64,000 nt of DNA from Sanguinoderma infundibulare. Its lineage: Eukaryota; Basidiomycota; Agaricomycetes; Polyporales; Polyporaceae. The notes beneath the pieces were generated by a model. The model was given only the letters and a program-made list of their open reading frames with translations. It did no database searches and was not told the DNA's origin. Of the stretch, positions 11,071 through 23,524 are shown piece by piece (the stretch's first letter is position 1; each line of letters opens with the position of its first letter). Location of the stretch: the NCBI GenBank assembly GCA_032821775.1, contig JAVLRN010000012.1, forward strand, positions 372,001 to 436,000. The letters run 5' to 3'. The position numbers and the translations under genes were made by a program.

Positions 11071-14000
11071 ACTTCTTCATGCTGCAGCATAATGAGCTAC
11101 TTCTGATATGTTGTTTACTGGCTCCTTCCTCTGGTGTGCATTATTAATGATCCCACTGACCATTCCTCCCACTCCTACCAATGGCCAAGTTACCACCATT
11201 CCTCCCACTCCTCCTGATGATTGTCTGGCAAACAGCATGACAAAAATTGTGAATGAGACAGAGACAGACATAGACACTATAAGAGGCAGAGAGATAAAAG
11301 GTGAGCAGATGACACAAAAAGAGGACAAAAGATTGAAAAAGGGGAAGGCAGGTGTCTTCAAAGGGCAATAGAGAGTGCAAGCAGCTCTGCAGCACATCCA
11401 GCAGCTTGAGCATAAGAATGACAGCCTCTTCTCTACACAGCACACAAGGGGCAGATGTTGAGAAGCTGGTTCAAGAGTAAGTCCCATTCTTGCTTAATTT
11501 GTGTCCACCACAAGCTCATCTTCTGTGCTGTGCTGCCAGATGTTCATATGTAACTCAGACCACTTATCACTCTGTTGCGTTGCAACATCTCATCCAGAAT
11601 CAGTGCTACCTTCTTGTCTTTAACACCCCTCCTTGCTCTTTCTGTGCTTTTTAGGCTCGAGGATGGCACTCCTGCTTCACCTCTGTCATACCTTGTTTCT
11701 GAAAGTTCATCAAAACTGATGATAGTGCTCACCATGACATTCACCAAGCACTCACAAGCCACAATCAATGTGCTCTTGTAGGCACTGGTATGAAAGTTCA
11801 CCATGAACATTGACATCCAAAGCAACCTCCAGCAGAATGGCAGATGGAAGGCCCTTGAGAATCTGGTCATAAAAGTGATGGAAACTCCAGAAGCCAAGGG
11901 CAAAATCATTATTTGTAGGTCTCTTTTCACCTCATTCCCCCCTCATCTGGTGCTGCCTCACTTGTCACCTTCTGTCTTTTGCCACTTTCATTGAATGACA
12001 GTGGACTCTTCTGCTTTCATCCTTTGTATTCATTCACATTTACATCTGTGTTCCTGGTTTTTGTCTGCTAACAGCCATCCCATCTTGTTCACATGACAGT
12101 CAACATCCTTTTTCAACCTAATGACCTGATACTTTCAATCATGAAGCTTCTCATGCATTCCACCTAACCCATCTACCAGAGCCACACCATGGTGCTCTTC
12201 CTCTTTGTGAACCTCTACATCAACTTTCTCTCACCAGCCTGAGGTGCCCCAACCCCACTGACCCCTCCATTGCTGCCCTCATTGAGTGCAGAGGCCAGGG
12301 AAGATGAGGTGGATAAGGCCACCTGCACAGACCTCAAGAAGAAGAATGAGTGGAAGTGCAGGCTCAAGATGTACAGTATGTCCCCTGTCATAAACCTTTC
12401 TCATTTCAGCCATCATGTGTTAATTCTTATTCTCCCTCTGCTCCTTCTTGTTTGCTTTGTTGAAACAGTTGGCCACACCATTGAGGCCTTCAGCTTCTAG
12501 CACATCCTCTTCAGCTTCTCTGCCATGGAGCCCCTCTCTGAACCCTTGCCCACATTCAATGCCAGGGACTGGTTTGCCCTCACATGCAAGTTATTTATGA
12601 AGCTCAGCATTGAGCAGGAGGCAATCAGCATACATGGCTTGTTTGGGGAGCAGCTCTAGCAGTGAGAGATCAGTGGATGATTTGTAGGGTTTCGGTTTCT
12701 GCTCAGGCACATCTGTAACTGTCTGTATCCAATCACAATTGATCCTATTTGCCATTCCATCATTTGTGTATTGTCTAAAAAGGGTATGGTGACCCAAAAT
12801 ACAGCCTATATGTATGTTTTCATCCCTTCATGTCCAACTATACACAAGCCAAAGGATCCTGCAGGATCCTTGCTATTGATTCCATGTGATTTCTCTAATT
12901 TTCTTCGCTTGCACACATTCTGTTACAACCCAATGTATATAATCTAATGTAACTAGTATAATTAATTACACTTTACCAATTAATTGGGCCATTCACACCC
13001 TGGCCCACCACAATGCAATGTAGCCACTTGCCTGCATTTGAGGCATTCACTCCTCATTGCTCAGCTTGCATCCCTTTAATTGTTCAAATTGTGACTGAGT
13101 CTCTGCTCATGCTTGCTGCTCCTGAAATTGGCCCCAGCTGCAATTGGCAACAACTGAGTTCATGTTCAGCTGAAATCAGCTCAAATGGACCACTTGCATG
13201 TGAGTGCAAGTGCACTCCTTGCAGTGCAGGGGGTATGCATTTTTGCTGATGTCAAAGTGGGTGATCATTTGCATCAGAGCACAGTTACTTGCATCAGTGT
13301 GAACACAAGCATAAGTGCTGCAAGTATGTATTACAAGCATTTTCTTTCTCATTTGATATAAGGAACTGATGCCATAGTGATAGAATAGGTTGTTAGTAAT
13401 CAACCTGCAGTACTTAGTTTGAGTCTGCATAATGGTAAATTTTTGAAAACTGATTAATTAGCATTGACAGCAGTATACAAAGGTATCTACAGATGAATTG
13501 ATAACAGGGTGTTCAATATGAACTGAAGGAGGGGCCAGAGGAGAGGGGACAGGGAGGGGATAAAGACCAGCAGGCCATGTGACCCTTGCCTTTGGTCTCT
13601 CAGGTGCCATCACCATGCACTTGCAAGTGGTGTCAGTATAATAAACTGGTGCACTTGCAAATGTCTGTGTAGACAGCTCAGGATAGAGGGTTGTAGATAT
13701 AAGTGAGGAGAAGAGCAAGAAGAGCAACTGATATTAGGGCCAGTGGAGGTTATATATGGAGGACTGTATTAGTACTAATGGCTATATAGTACAAAGCCAC
13801 TGTGCCAGTACATCTGGATAGAAGGTGGGGTGGCACATGAAATGATCATGTAAAGGTGGCTATACAGCACCTGTTCAGTGTGAATGAGATATCTGGATAA
13901 ATAAATATCTGGATATACAGCTATGCTAACACACTGTGCTTGGCTGTATGCATTTAACACACTCTCTTGCTAAGTATGCACTTGCAAGTATGCAAGTGGA

Positions 14001-14429
14001 TTTGACACTTTAAGCAACCTTAGAGAAATGAAGACCAAGATAGGATTGAAAGTGGTAAAACTTCACATTGCCTAAATTTTTTATAAAGCTATCAGCAGGA
14101 TTGTTAGTTCTTTTAACATAAAATATGTCAATAATACCTCTATTGTATACCTTGTGGATGTAATAGTAGTGAATGTCAATGTGCTTGAATCTCAACTCCA
14201 TGTTCACATTTTATTCAAGATAAATGAACTTATAGTTATCTTTGAATATCAGTATATAATTGAGGTGGTAGCTAGGCTGTAGCATGAGTGAACCTGCAGA
14301 TGTTCAAGACCTGACCTACACCTGCACCCATGACCTACAGGTCTATTCGGATGCAGGTGGTGAGCACTGAATGCTGTGGATACAATCTGCACCTGTCAAT
14401 ATATGGATTTATATGCAGGTTTGCATAAA
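11071..14429. other. CpG-depleted sequence without recognisable genes
   Basis: About 3.4 kb of old repeat-like DNA. Open frames of up to 136 codons exist but none shows a domain, a consistent frame or splice pattern I can defend. Around 13450-13760 lies a block resembling 7230-7770 in reverse complement. Around 13020-13260 short words such as TGCAAGTGCA recur. Nothing else is identifiable. Confidence 0.35.
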
Positions 14430-14689
14430 GTTGGATGTCATTGTGGCACTTGAGACTGTGTGGAGGCTTCATAAGAGCAGACAATTTATGTATTTGATCA
14501 CATGGAGGCATTGCTGGAGTAGTTGCCCAGAGAGACAACTTTCAGAATGTGCAGGGAGCTGCATTTTTCTCAGCAAAACTGTCCTCAGCACAACAAAACT
14601 ACCCCATTCATGAAATTAAAATGCTGGCAGGGGTGGAGGCCATGCTCCACCACTGTGACATTCTCCTAGGGTGCCTATTTACATGGGTC
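14430..14689 (+). pseudogene. Ty3/gypsy RNase H fragment, 5' half
   Basis: The plus strand reads GGIAGVVAQRDNFQNVQGAA, FFSAKLSSAQQNYPIHEIKM and LAGVEAMLHHCDILLGC..TWV, the RNase H domain of a Ty3/gypsy polyprotein: degradation of the RNA strand during reverse transcription. The frame is broken at its left edge near 14490. It stops exactly at the border of a hAT-type element (14690) and resumes beyond it at 16800 with TNHKGLVHLLNQ, so one RNase H domain is split by the insertion. Confidence 0.8.
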
Positions 14690-16799
14690 TAAGGCTGAAC
14701 ATGGTCACCTGTGAATTGACCTGGACCTGTACCTGTGGATATTGAGACCTCAGAAGGTTTGACCTGGACCTGTGCAGGTTAAAACCTGTACTGACCCATA
14801 CCTATAAATCTTTGACCTGTTACCCATGGGTTTACCCACACAAAGACCTGTACCTATGGATACCTGCAAAACTCACAAAAACACACACAAATCAAAGCTG
14901 TTTTATGCAAAATATTCGCTCAATTGTGTCCTCTATTGAAACAATCATCAAGGTCCAAATTCACCATTGTATTTCTGAATACAAATCTGATACTACTAAG
15001 ATCACTACATAGTATGTGTATACCCCCTTAATTCCCTCTTGCTGTTCACATTCTCCTCTGTTAATAATGCCAGTCCTAAAAGATAAGTGCCCTATCAGAA
15101 CCAGCAGAAACAAGGTTCTTTGACAAGAGCACAGCTGCATAAATACCATTAAAGTGACCTGCAAGCTGCTGTAGAGGGGTGAAGGTAAGTGAAAAGAAGA
15201 GATAGACACATGTCATACACAGTGTATGACTGATCTATTGAACAGGTACAGGCTGGCAGGAGAGCCAGTTCAGTACTAAAACTACCTTGACTCTGAAGAG
15301 CCTATCTTTAGGTTCAGAGAGCTGCCAGCATGAAAGGAGGACAGGGAGTCAGTCCAAGAAGGACCTGGGGAGGAAGGCAAGAGCTCAAAGTGCAAGATGT
15401 GCATCAGGAGCAACACAATTTAGCATGGACTCTATATGTACTCCCCATTTGTTTGCTATGCTGTACAGATATTTTAGTTTTTGGCACATGACCTGAAAAA
15501 GGCTGACTAAGGTCCAAGTATGATGACTGATACCACATTACTGTACATATGCTCAGTCAGCACAGGTTTTTCTTTTTTTTGTGTGATATAACTTTATTGT
15601 TATCTGAGAATGACTATTATACTCTGTTCTTTTATCTTTTGAGCATTTTCACACTACAGACTTTAACCTATTATTCCTCACACTTAATTGTTTGAGGATG
15701 CTTTTTATCTTAACCTATTATATTTGAGAATATTCTCAGACATATAGCATAATAATTGAGCATATTTCATTGTATGGATATGTTATTTCCATGCTGATTG
15801 GTGGACTATTGTTTTATTCCTTTATTGTCCATAGGATTATTTTACACAGTCTGCATATATTCATTGTTCACAGACAATGAACACTTAAATAGTATTGTGC
15901 TATTTTTTTAGATATGATATTGTGTCTATAGTTAGCACAATAGCACACTAGCCTGTTTACTTATATTTGGTCCCAGATAGCCACTAGTATATAAGGACTC
16001 CAGGTGGGTCCCCCCAAAATGACAATTTTAGTTTTCCTTAGAATGGTGTCCCACCTCTAACAGGTGATCTTTGTGCAACAGTGCACAATAGTTAAGTCTT
16101 CTTCTGAGAGTTAGAAAGCCTTTGACAGGCTTGCTCTCTATTATCCCCTCCTATATCTCAATCTTACCTATCCATACCCCATATCTCTGATCACTATCAC
16201 AGACACCTGGAGGAATATCTGACCTAAAGCCTGGTCTGATTACTTCAGGTGCATTTTACCTAATAGTATTTTTCTATTGGGTAACTTGTGTGTATCTCAC
16301 ACATCTGAAATACATCAATAAGCACCATGTATGCAGTATGCCATAAGGCTCACTTATTCAATGTTATAGAAGCTGACAATAAAAACCTTCTATGGCTATA
16401 AGTAAATATAAGCTGATAGAATTGAGACTATAAAATAACTATGTAACCTCATACATGAGTTAAACCCCCAATCAGATGCAAGGTTTAAGCACCTGCATAG
16501 GCTGGAGAGAAGGCTAAAGGCAACACACCAGGTATTATAGCCCAATCTAACAGTCTCTGCTGCACATACTGTAAATAAATAGATTATACAAACTACTCAC
16601 TAGAGACATACAGACTGCTTATTGTCTTAAAAAAGTCCATAGGTAACCTGCAGATAATCCATGCCCTCAAAACCTCTGACCTAGATCCATGTCTGACCCA
16701 TGCACTAGGTACTCATATCCATAAAACACATATCCATGGGTTCAGATCTGGGTATATATAGGTATACCTGCAAGGAACTCATACCCATGTTCAGCCTTA
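14690..16799 (+). mobile_element. Non-autonomous hAT-type element N2, copy 1 (carries an LTR)
   Basis: The termini are TAAGGCTGAACATGG and its inverted repeat CCATGTTCAGCCTTA. They are flanked by catgggtc (14682-14689) and tatgggtc (16800-16807), an 8-bp target duplication with one transition. The hAT superfamily makes 8-bp duplications, and its ends commonly follow TA(A/G)NG, as here. Without the LTR inserted inside it (15211-16299) the element is about 1.0 kb. No transposase is encoded, so it depends on a hAT transposase in trans. It sits inside a gypsy RNase H domain. Sub-terminal sequence is full of CACCTGTA/ACAGGTC-type words, possibly transposase-binding repeats (inference). Confidence 0.85.
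15211..16299 (+). mobile_element. 1.09 kb solo LTR, copy B
   Basis: Starts TGTCATACACAG, ends GTGTATCTCA, and is flanked on both sides by caca (15207-15210 and 16300-16303), a perfect 4-bp duplication. The TATA-like ACTAGTATATAAGGA is present. It is inserted within hAT-type element N2, making it younger than that element. Confidence 0.9.
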
Positions 16800-16981
16800 T
16801 ATGGGTCACCAACCACAAGGGTTTGGTCCACCTGCTGAATCAGTGGAATCTATCTGGTCATTAGACAGATGGATGGAGAAGATTGCTGAGTTTGACTTTA
16901 AAGTTGAATACATACCCAGTACTGAGAACATTCTGGTGGACATGCTGTCTTGTATTTACTTAAACAATCAACTGTTGCAAC
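16800..16981 (+). pseudogene. Ty3/gypsy RNase H and connection fragment, 3' half
   Basis: Continues the RNase H split at 14689: WVTNHKGLVHLLNQ, then after a one-base slip RWMEKIAEFDFKVEYIP and ENILVDMLS.IY, the conserved end of gypsy RNase H just before the linker to integrase. A TAG and a frameshift near 16857 inactivate it. It runs directly into an LTR-like fragment at 16982. Confidence 0.8.
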
Positions 16982-17232
16982 TGAATGTCGAGCAAGGATC
17001 AGGGATGACTTACAAGGTGGGCAGGAGCATCAATGAGCACTTGTGCAGTGAGACTGGAGCAAGCCTCAATGGTTAGGACTGGAGAGAAGGTATATTGAGT
17101 GAGCATAAATGAGGGAGATACACAGCGAGGCATACCTAGAGACAAGAGGTCAAAACTAGGTCTCCAGGTAGCAAGTATAGAGGTTTATATACAGTAGAGA
17201 GATAATAAAAACTACTGGACAAAAGGTAACTA
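16982..17232 (-). repeat. LTR-like repeat fragment (copy 2 of 3)
   Basis: About 250 bp shared with 28472-28722 from TGAATGTCGAGCAAGGATC to AAAAGGTAACTA. On the minus strand it has TATATAAAC and ends in GACATTCA, so it looks like the promoter-proximal and terminal part of an LTR lying in minus orientation. The other end and any target duplication are not found. Confidence 0.6.
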
Positions 17233-18599
17233 CAGATGCAGATAAGGCTCAACACAGGTTGACCCATAAGTTACTCACACCCGGACCTGCAGATAATTCA
17301 ACTTTTGAAGTTGCTATCCAGATCTGCAGGGATCTGACCTGCCAGGGGATTTGAATCTGCAGGTCCAGGTCCAGGTAACTTGCAGGTCACCCACAGAATA
17401 ACTCAGATCCACCATTTTACTTGTAGGTCTTATGGGTTTGTGGGTAGTTAGTAGGGAGTATATAACTTAAACACAATATAACTTGAGTATACACTTCCAT
17501 TGACTATGTGAATAGGACAGGGCAGAACAGAGAATATGTCTACTAGTCAGATAATATAATAATATCCTTGTTCTTATGAGCTGTGCTCTTTATTGAAGCA
17601 ACATCCTTACCCTTTTCGTTCACCTTCAACAAAGTAACAGCCACACTCTCCAGCACAAGATCAGAGTGTCAAGTTCAGAACCCCAGAATTGTGCTCACAT
17701 GCACAGTCTGGTCAGAGAGAGAGTGGCGGAGGTGGGACACAGTGAGCTGGTTACAAAAGAAGGCTCACTCAGCATTTATAGAAGCCACTATTCAAGATGT
17801 ATAGTTAACAGATACATTATATAACAGAAATAGACCAAGACAAGACTTATCTGAGATTGACAAAAAGTCCAGGGTCATACATGCTAACTCAATATTTTCA
17901 GAGCCATTCTGAATTATGCTATGCCAGTACTTGAGAGGATTTGTTGGCTTAGTTCTTTGAGTGCATCTTCCTGCTCCAGCTCATGTGTGCCAGTGATTGA
18001 TGCAAACATGTCATGTGTGGCTTGAGTCTGTTAGAGTTTTGCTCAGGTCAGAAATGAAGGTGTTAATGCCAAAAGTGCAGACTTACAGCTTCAGTTCAAC
18101 TGAGATCTTTAACTGAAGATACCTGTTGCAAGTTATATGCAGAACCAGCAGACACGTTCAAGGCCATAGTGTCTTTCTTTGTGGGCTCAGAGATGCTTTG
18201 ATAGCAGTCATTCCACTCAGCATAGAGGAGGTGAAGAGACTCATCACTCATAACTGTGACCAATTTGCACATGCAAAGTACTTTGGTTTATAGCATGGGT
18301 ATAGCACTAGTCAGAAAAGACCATGGTTAAAACAGTTTGAGTATCACTATAAGATAAGATATATATATATCATGATGTGGTGGATTGAGATGTTGTCAGT
18401 GTATCAGTAATACTTCTGCAATATCTTCATGCCCTGATGGGCTGCAGCATGCACCATTGAATACATATTGACATTATTGCAGGTGTTTTCAAGGTGTTTT
18501 GTCATAATGTCAATTCAGGAAATAACATCACAGACAAGTGATGTTGAGGTGTGAGAAACAGATGTGGTGGCCTTGAAAAATGTCTGTTAACAACAGAAT
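17233..18599. other. CpG-depleted sequence, possible decayed hAT-type end
   Basis: Near 17243 the sequence TAAGGCTCAACACAGG resembles the N2 terminus and is followed by ACCTGCAG/CAGGTC-rich DNA to about 17440, so a badly decayed relative may lie here. A plus-strand frame at 17583-17804 has no recognisable content. A short (TA)n run is at 18359-18371. The far C-terminal part of the hAT transposase relic to the right may extend into 18000-18600 but I cannot place it. Confidence 0.35.
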
Positions 18600-21010
18600 T
18601 CAATTAGTACAGCAGTAGAAAGTGGGGACAGAGGCACATATGATAAGTAAAGTATATAACTCTTGTATAATGCATCACTGCTCCTTCTCGAGGATGAAAC
18701 ATCACAAATGGACACCCTGGCTCTTGTTGAACTCTGCCATGTTACATACATTGAAGAGCAACTTTTTAAGCCACAGGGTGTGCTCAAAGACCATCATAAC
18801 TGTGTTTCAGTGAGTGCAGATAGTCTAAATATACACTTCACTTAACTCTTCATTGACTTTGACCTGTCAAAAGAGTTCTGCATGGATCATCAGGCTGTTT
18901 TAAATTTTAGCAGACAAGTTAATTATCTAGTACATGAATATGTCCTCAGTATCAAAATAAAAAGTTACATTTAGTCCAACTGGAGCATGTGCATCTGTTT
19001 GAGTGCAATGCACCCAGTTTTGATGTCTGTGTCTGTGACCTTCAGCTCCAAATTTTTCTCATCCTGTTTGATTTTCTTCTCATCTGTGGCCTCGTGGACT
19101 TCATCCACCTTGTCTTCCTCCTCTATAACATCTTTTGGATCATCAAGGGCACATATGTCCTTATCAGTTTCACTGGTGTCCTCAGACTTGAGCTTGTGGC
19201 TGAACTGGAATAAAATCACCTATTTGACACTTGTCAGACCTGGCTGAGGAGTGTCAAGCAGTGAACAATGAATAAAATAAACATATCTTTATAATGAGAT
19301 GAATGACATGTCTGAAGCATTGGACATGCCTATCTGAACCGTGAAAGTCATCATTGAGCTTGACCATCTGATTAAGCATCTGAAAGCATTGTTGCACATT
19401 ACAGTGAGTACCTGGGCAAACAAAAGGTGTTAGAATACAGTATAACAGGCAACATTGTGGTTCACAGTCTCAGCCACAAATTCAAAGATGATGACAAACC
19501 TTTTTAACAATTTCAAACTCTTTTAAAAGGTCCATGAGCTGGCATGCAAGGTACACCCCAGTGTGTGCCTTCATTAACCTGGATATGGCCAGTCAGCTCA
19601 TGCAAGCTTAAAAATGGCAACAGATGAGAGGCACAGTATATGAGGATGTGAACAACTCACTAATTATGATCCAGTGACACTTATGTCATACATGTTCGAC
19701 ATGCTGCCACAACCGGTGCTGCTTGACAGCATGTCAATCAAGGTGGATGTCATCCTCCTTAACATGGATTGCACTCACTTGATGAAATCAAAGATAATAT
19801 GCTTAATCTCCCTATTCTTGTGCCAGTGTGCTGTGACCTCAAAAAATGAGATAATATTTGGCAAAGTCCATCCATCCATGCAGATGTGAATCTTTCCAGA
19901 CAAGGCCTACATACATCACAAACTTGTCATTATATTCAAAAGACATACATGCAGGTGTGACATACCTTTAACTTTACCTTAGCCCTCTCACACAAGTCAT
20001 TAAAAATGTCCTTCAGGTTACAAGAGACCATAACACATGATAGGATCTCAACATGCCACTCCTGTATAACATTGTCAACAGCTCCTTAGACTCTGAGTTT
20101 TCAACAATGGTGAACAGGCAGTGGTGGGATGTGATCCACATAGTGAAGAGAAAGTGAACATGGACATAGCTGTAGTTGGCACCATGGGCATAGTCAGAGA
20201 TGAGCTGGGTCTTAGTGGTCATGCTAGGGTTGCACTTTTGCATATAGCAGTTGAGGTTGCCTGTGAACTCATCTGTAATGGTGCACTTAATGCATTTGAA
20301 TGGGTGCCTGATGGATATTGTATTAAGTGGCAGCTGACAATAAAGAGATGGATGTAATGTCAAACACAAGCCTTCTGAAGCAGAGGCTTACATTTGACAT
20401 CTTGTTCACAATCCACATAGGCTTCATATTTGGTCTGGTTGGGACTGAACCAACTGGACTGAATGTGAAGCCTATGAGCAAGTATATCACTAAATAGCAA
20501 TTGAAAGAAAGGACTTACATGTCACAGACAAATTTTATTTTAACCTCACCATTGGGCTTGGTGATAAATACTGGCTTCTGAAAGTGTTTGTAAACCTGAG
20601 ATGTCCACTTGGCAGAACATGCATCTATATGAGTTTGGCAAATGAGAGTAGGCTGTCAGTACAATGCTTGAATTTTCTAATATACTTATGAACTTACCAA
20701 GAGACTCCTGCATTGTGAGGTCATCATACTTCACCTTTAGGTGACCAGCATGCCCAGGCTGGAAGGTCTTCATTGTTGAGGCTGAGATGGCAGAGTTCTT
20801 AGCACTGGAGGGGATTGCATCTGCAGGCTTGATGGCATTAATTGAGATCTTGAAGGCTTTGGTGCACTTCTTGCAGGTAGCATTGTAAGTGGGGTGAAAA
20901 GTCTATGGATGTGCATCCATTTTGCATGCAAGGGGGTCATCAACATTGGTATCACCCTCAGGCTGTGGATGCTTAGCATCAGCATCATTAAAGGAGTCAT
21001 GAAGGGTCAT
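18600..21010 (-). pseudogene. hAT-family transposase relic 1
   Basis: Scattered minus-strand frames follow the order of a fungal hAT transposase, the cut-and-paste enzyme of hAT elements. The N-terminus begins near 21010 (MTLHDSFNDADAKHPQPEGD) with CKKC in a possible BED-like zinc finger. Then come HGANYSYVHVHFLFTMWITS and LLTMLYRSGM (20013-20369), GKIHICMDGWT..NIISFF (the region of the first catalytic Asp), TGVYLACQLMDLLKEFEIVK, HVQCFRHVIHLIIK (the conserved Cys-Phe-x-His block), an acidic segment with DDPKDVIEEEDKVDEVHE (18971-19219), and KLLFNVCNMAEFNKSQGV near 18720-18800. Many stops and frameshifts separate these pieces; some gaps may be introns. The C-terminal dimerisation part is not identified. 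CpG is nearly absent. It is dead but could represent the source of the N1 or N2 elements. Confidence 0.75.
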
Positions 21011-22912
21011 GTTGAGGACATAAAAGCACTAGAAAAGCCAAATAAGAATTAGTAGCTGTTAGATGAGGCAAAAGTGGGTAAAATATTCACCCTGGATGTA
21101 GATAAGAGTGAGCAGCTGCAAGATGATGTGACATTTGACCTTATTATTTATTTTGCTTTTGTACTTGCAGACTCATTGTCATTGCTCTATGAGGGGTCCA
21201 CATCTTTATCTGACTGATGCTGCACATGATGTATAGACCTCTGCCTATGAAACTATGTGCAGGTCAGTGCTGACTGACCTGAAACAGAATTCATTAGATA
21301 CCAGACATTCATTGTAGTTTAGCATAGCTAAGCTTACACTTTTAGCAACATGAAGATACTAAAAAAACAAATGTTCTGCCTTGTGAAAGGTTTGGCTAAC
21401 TGATCTGAAACCAAATTTATCAGATGTCTATGCCAATCATAGTTTAGCAAGCTGCAATTCACTTTACAATAAGGACAAGGAGTCTCCTCCTCTCACCTGG
21501 GCAAATGGCATACAGGAGGGGAGAGAGGAGGGAGAGAGAGAGATGTGGTGAGGGGGACACCCTGCTCATCCTTCCCCATCAAATGAAACAAATTGAACCT
21601 ATGGAGAAGCTGTCCCTTTTTGGATTTTCTCATGCTGAAAGACACACATTAGCAACACTTTGTTTCCTTACATCACTCACTATTGCAGTCATTTCTGCAA
21701 GTCCTGACTCTGTGTCCATGTCCCCAGCACCCACTGACTCTCTGTTACTCAAATAACTTGTCTACACACTACCACTAGCAGCACAGCCTTCACTCCCACC
21801 ATGCAAAGATCATTATCTATGTGGGCAGCTGACTGGATGCCACCTCTCTCCTCCATTATCAAGTGACCTTATGCTATGAACATATGCCTCACCTTTGACT
21901 AACCACTTCTGCCAGCCCAATTGCAGTGGTATGAATTGGAGATGCTAAAACCTTTAGCTCAGCATGAGACAAAGCATCAGGTGAGTATTTGTCTTTCTAT
22001 TCCACATTATGGTTCTGAGTTGCCACCATCAGGATTTCAACCTCCTGCCTCCATCCTGGAAGAGGGGCGAGGTCAAGCTCTCAAACTGAGGCTGCATACC
22101 TCTCATATTGATGTGCTTTGTACCTACACATCCAGCCCACTCTTCACTGGTCACCCTTCCTTTGTTTGTCCATCCATCAGCTTTATTGGTGTTTCCTTCC
22201 ATCTCATTCATAACCACCCTCATCATTCACCAATTCTGAGCTCCTCCTCTCTTTTCTGCCTCTCTTGTCATTATGTCCTATAGCATCAACCCTTCAATTT
22301 TGATCTGCTTCTTTCCTCAACTCTAAAAGAACTGTCTCTTCAGGTCCATTGATGAAATTATGGTGTGACTAAAACTGTCCTGATATGTTGTTTCAAATCT
22401 TATTTTTAGTGGAACCACACTCATTGCCTGTACAATCCAGTTCACCATCTCCACAGTGTAGGGTCCCCTACATGCCCTGTGCCCAGAATCTTCGCATTCC
22501 ACATGATTTCCTCTCATACCGATTGGTCACCACTGCACACACCATTCACGGCTCAGACCCTCAGTCTTCTGCATTGTGCAGGCTCTCCAGCTACCATGTA
22601 TATCTACTGCACAGTTTCCATGCATCATGTGTGCCCCCCCTTTCAACCATGCGGGTGCCTCTTCCTCGCAGCCCCAATTATGCATATGGCTTATGGGTGC
22701 CCTTGCACTTGGGGATCATTTGATATGTCTCTGATCGAATGCACATCTCATTACATGCCACAGGACGTATGGTGGCATTGCATGGTTCCTTGCAGCTCAG
22801 CCTCTGATCAGTTAGTATGGTGTGTGGCTATCTTCAACAGGGTCATGATGCATCGATCACGGTCATGTGTTGTACTCTGCATGTACAGGTTTCTTTGGCT
22901 CTTTCATGATGA
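21011..22912. other. Sequence without recognisable genes left of gag-only element
   Basis: CpG-poor to about 22440, then slightly richer in CpG to 22900. Open frames of up to 184 codons (22479-23033 on the plus strand) run into the LTR at 22913 and show no domain. No splice pattern or motif is convincing. Confidence 0.35.
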
Positions 22913-23476
22913 TGCACATTTCAGTTCACAGTTACTAGATAGTTCTGTCACAAATGTCTCTCAGACTCCTTTAGATTACAGTTCAGACACACATGGCCTT
23001 TGTAGCTACATTTTGGAGGCTTTGATAGTGTAGTGGTGTTGGTGCCACTGCATGGTATGTGCAGTGTGTGCCCTCTGTACTTAGCTTTGGTTTTGGTGTA
23101 TGGATTTTCCAGGTTACCTCTGGCCTCAGATCTCTCTCTCTTCATGCCTGCATGTGTACAGCTCCCTTCAGGCTCTGAGTAGCCTCTTTGCATTGACTTT
23201 GAACCTCTCTCTATTCAGTACATTGTGTGGCCATGCATACTTTGCATCATTCATCTTCTGCAGTGTCCGTGTACACTGGTCATACCCACATCATACACTA
23301 CTGCATGGTAGTTGGTCTACATGGCCGCACTGTAGTTAAGTCTCCTCCTTTCCCTACCATTCAGCGGCCTTTAGGCTTGCAGCACACCTGTACCACTTTG
23401 CACCCATCTGTCATGGCCTGTCCTTTCCCTGCATTGATCCTTCAGTTTTACATGCAGGTTTCCCATACATGTTATA
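22913..23476 (+). repeat. Left LTR of gag-only element
   Basis: 564 bp, TG...TA at its right edge (TA is probably a decayed CA, since the partner ends ACA). Roughly nine in ten bases match the right LTR by eye, with mostly C/T and G/A differences. Confidence 0.75.
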
Positions 23477-23524
23477 TTTTGGAGCCCACTCCAAAGGGTT
23501 TCAGGTGCCGTCTGTAGGTTCAAA

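Noticed and set aside
14682..16807. TA dinucleotide duplication, suggesting a Tc1/mariner element for N2
   Set aside because: TA can be read at both ends, but the longer 8-bp match (catgggtc/tatgggtc), repeated with different sequences at the other N1 and N2 copies, fits hAT.
22479..23033. 184-codon plus-strand ORF
   Set aside because: It runs across the border of the gag-only element's left LTR and has no domain, so it is a chance frame.
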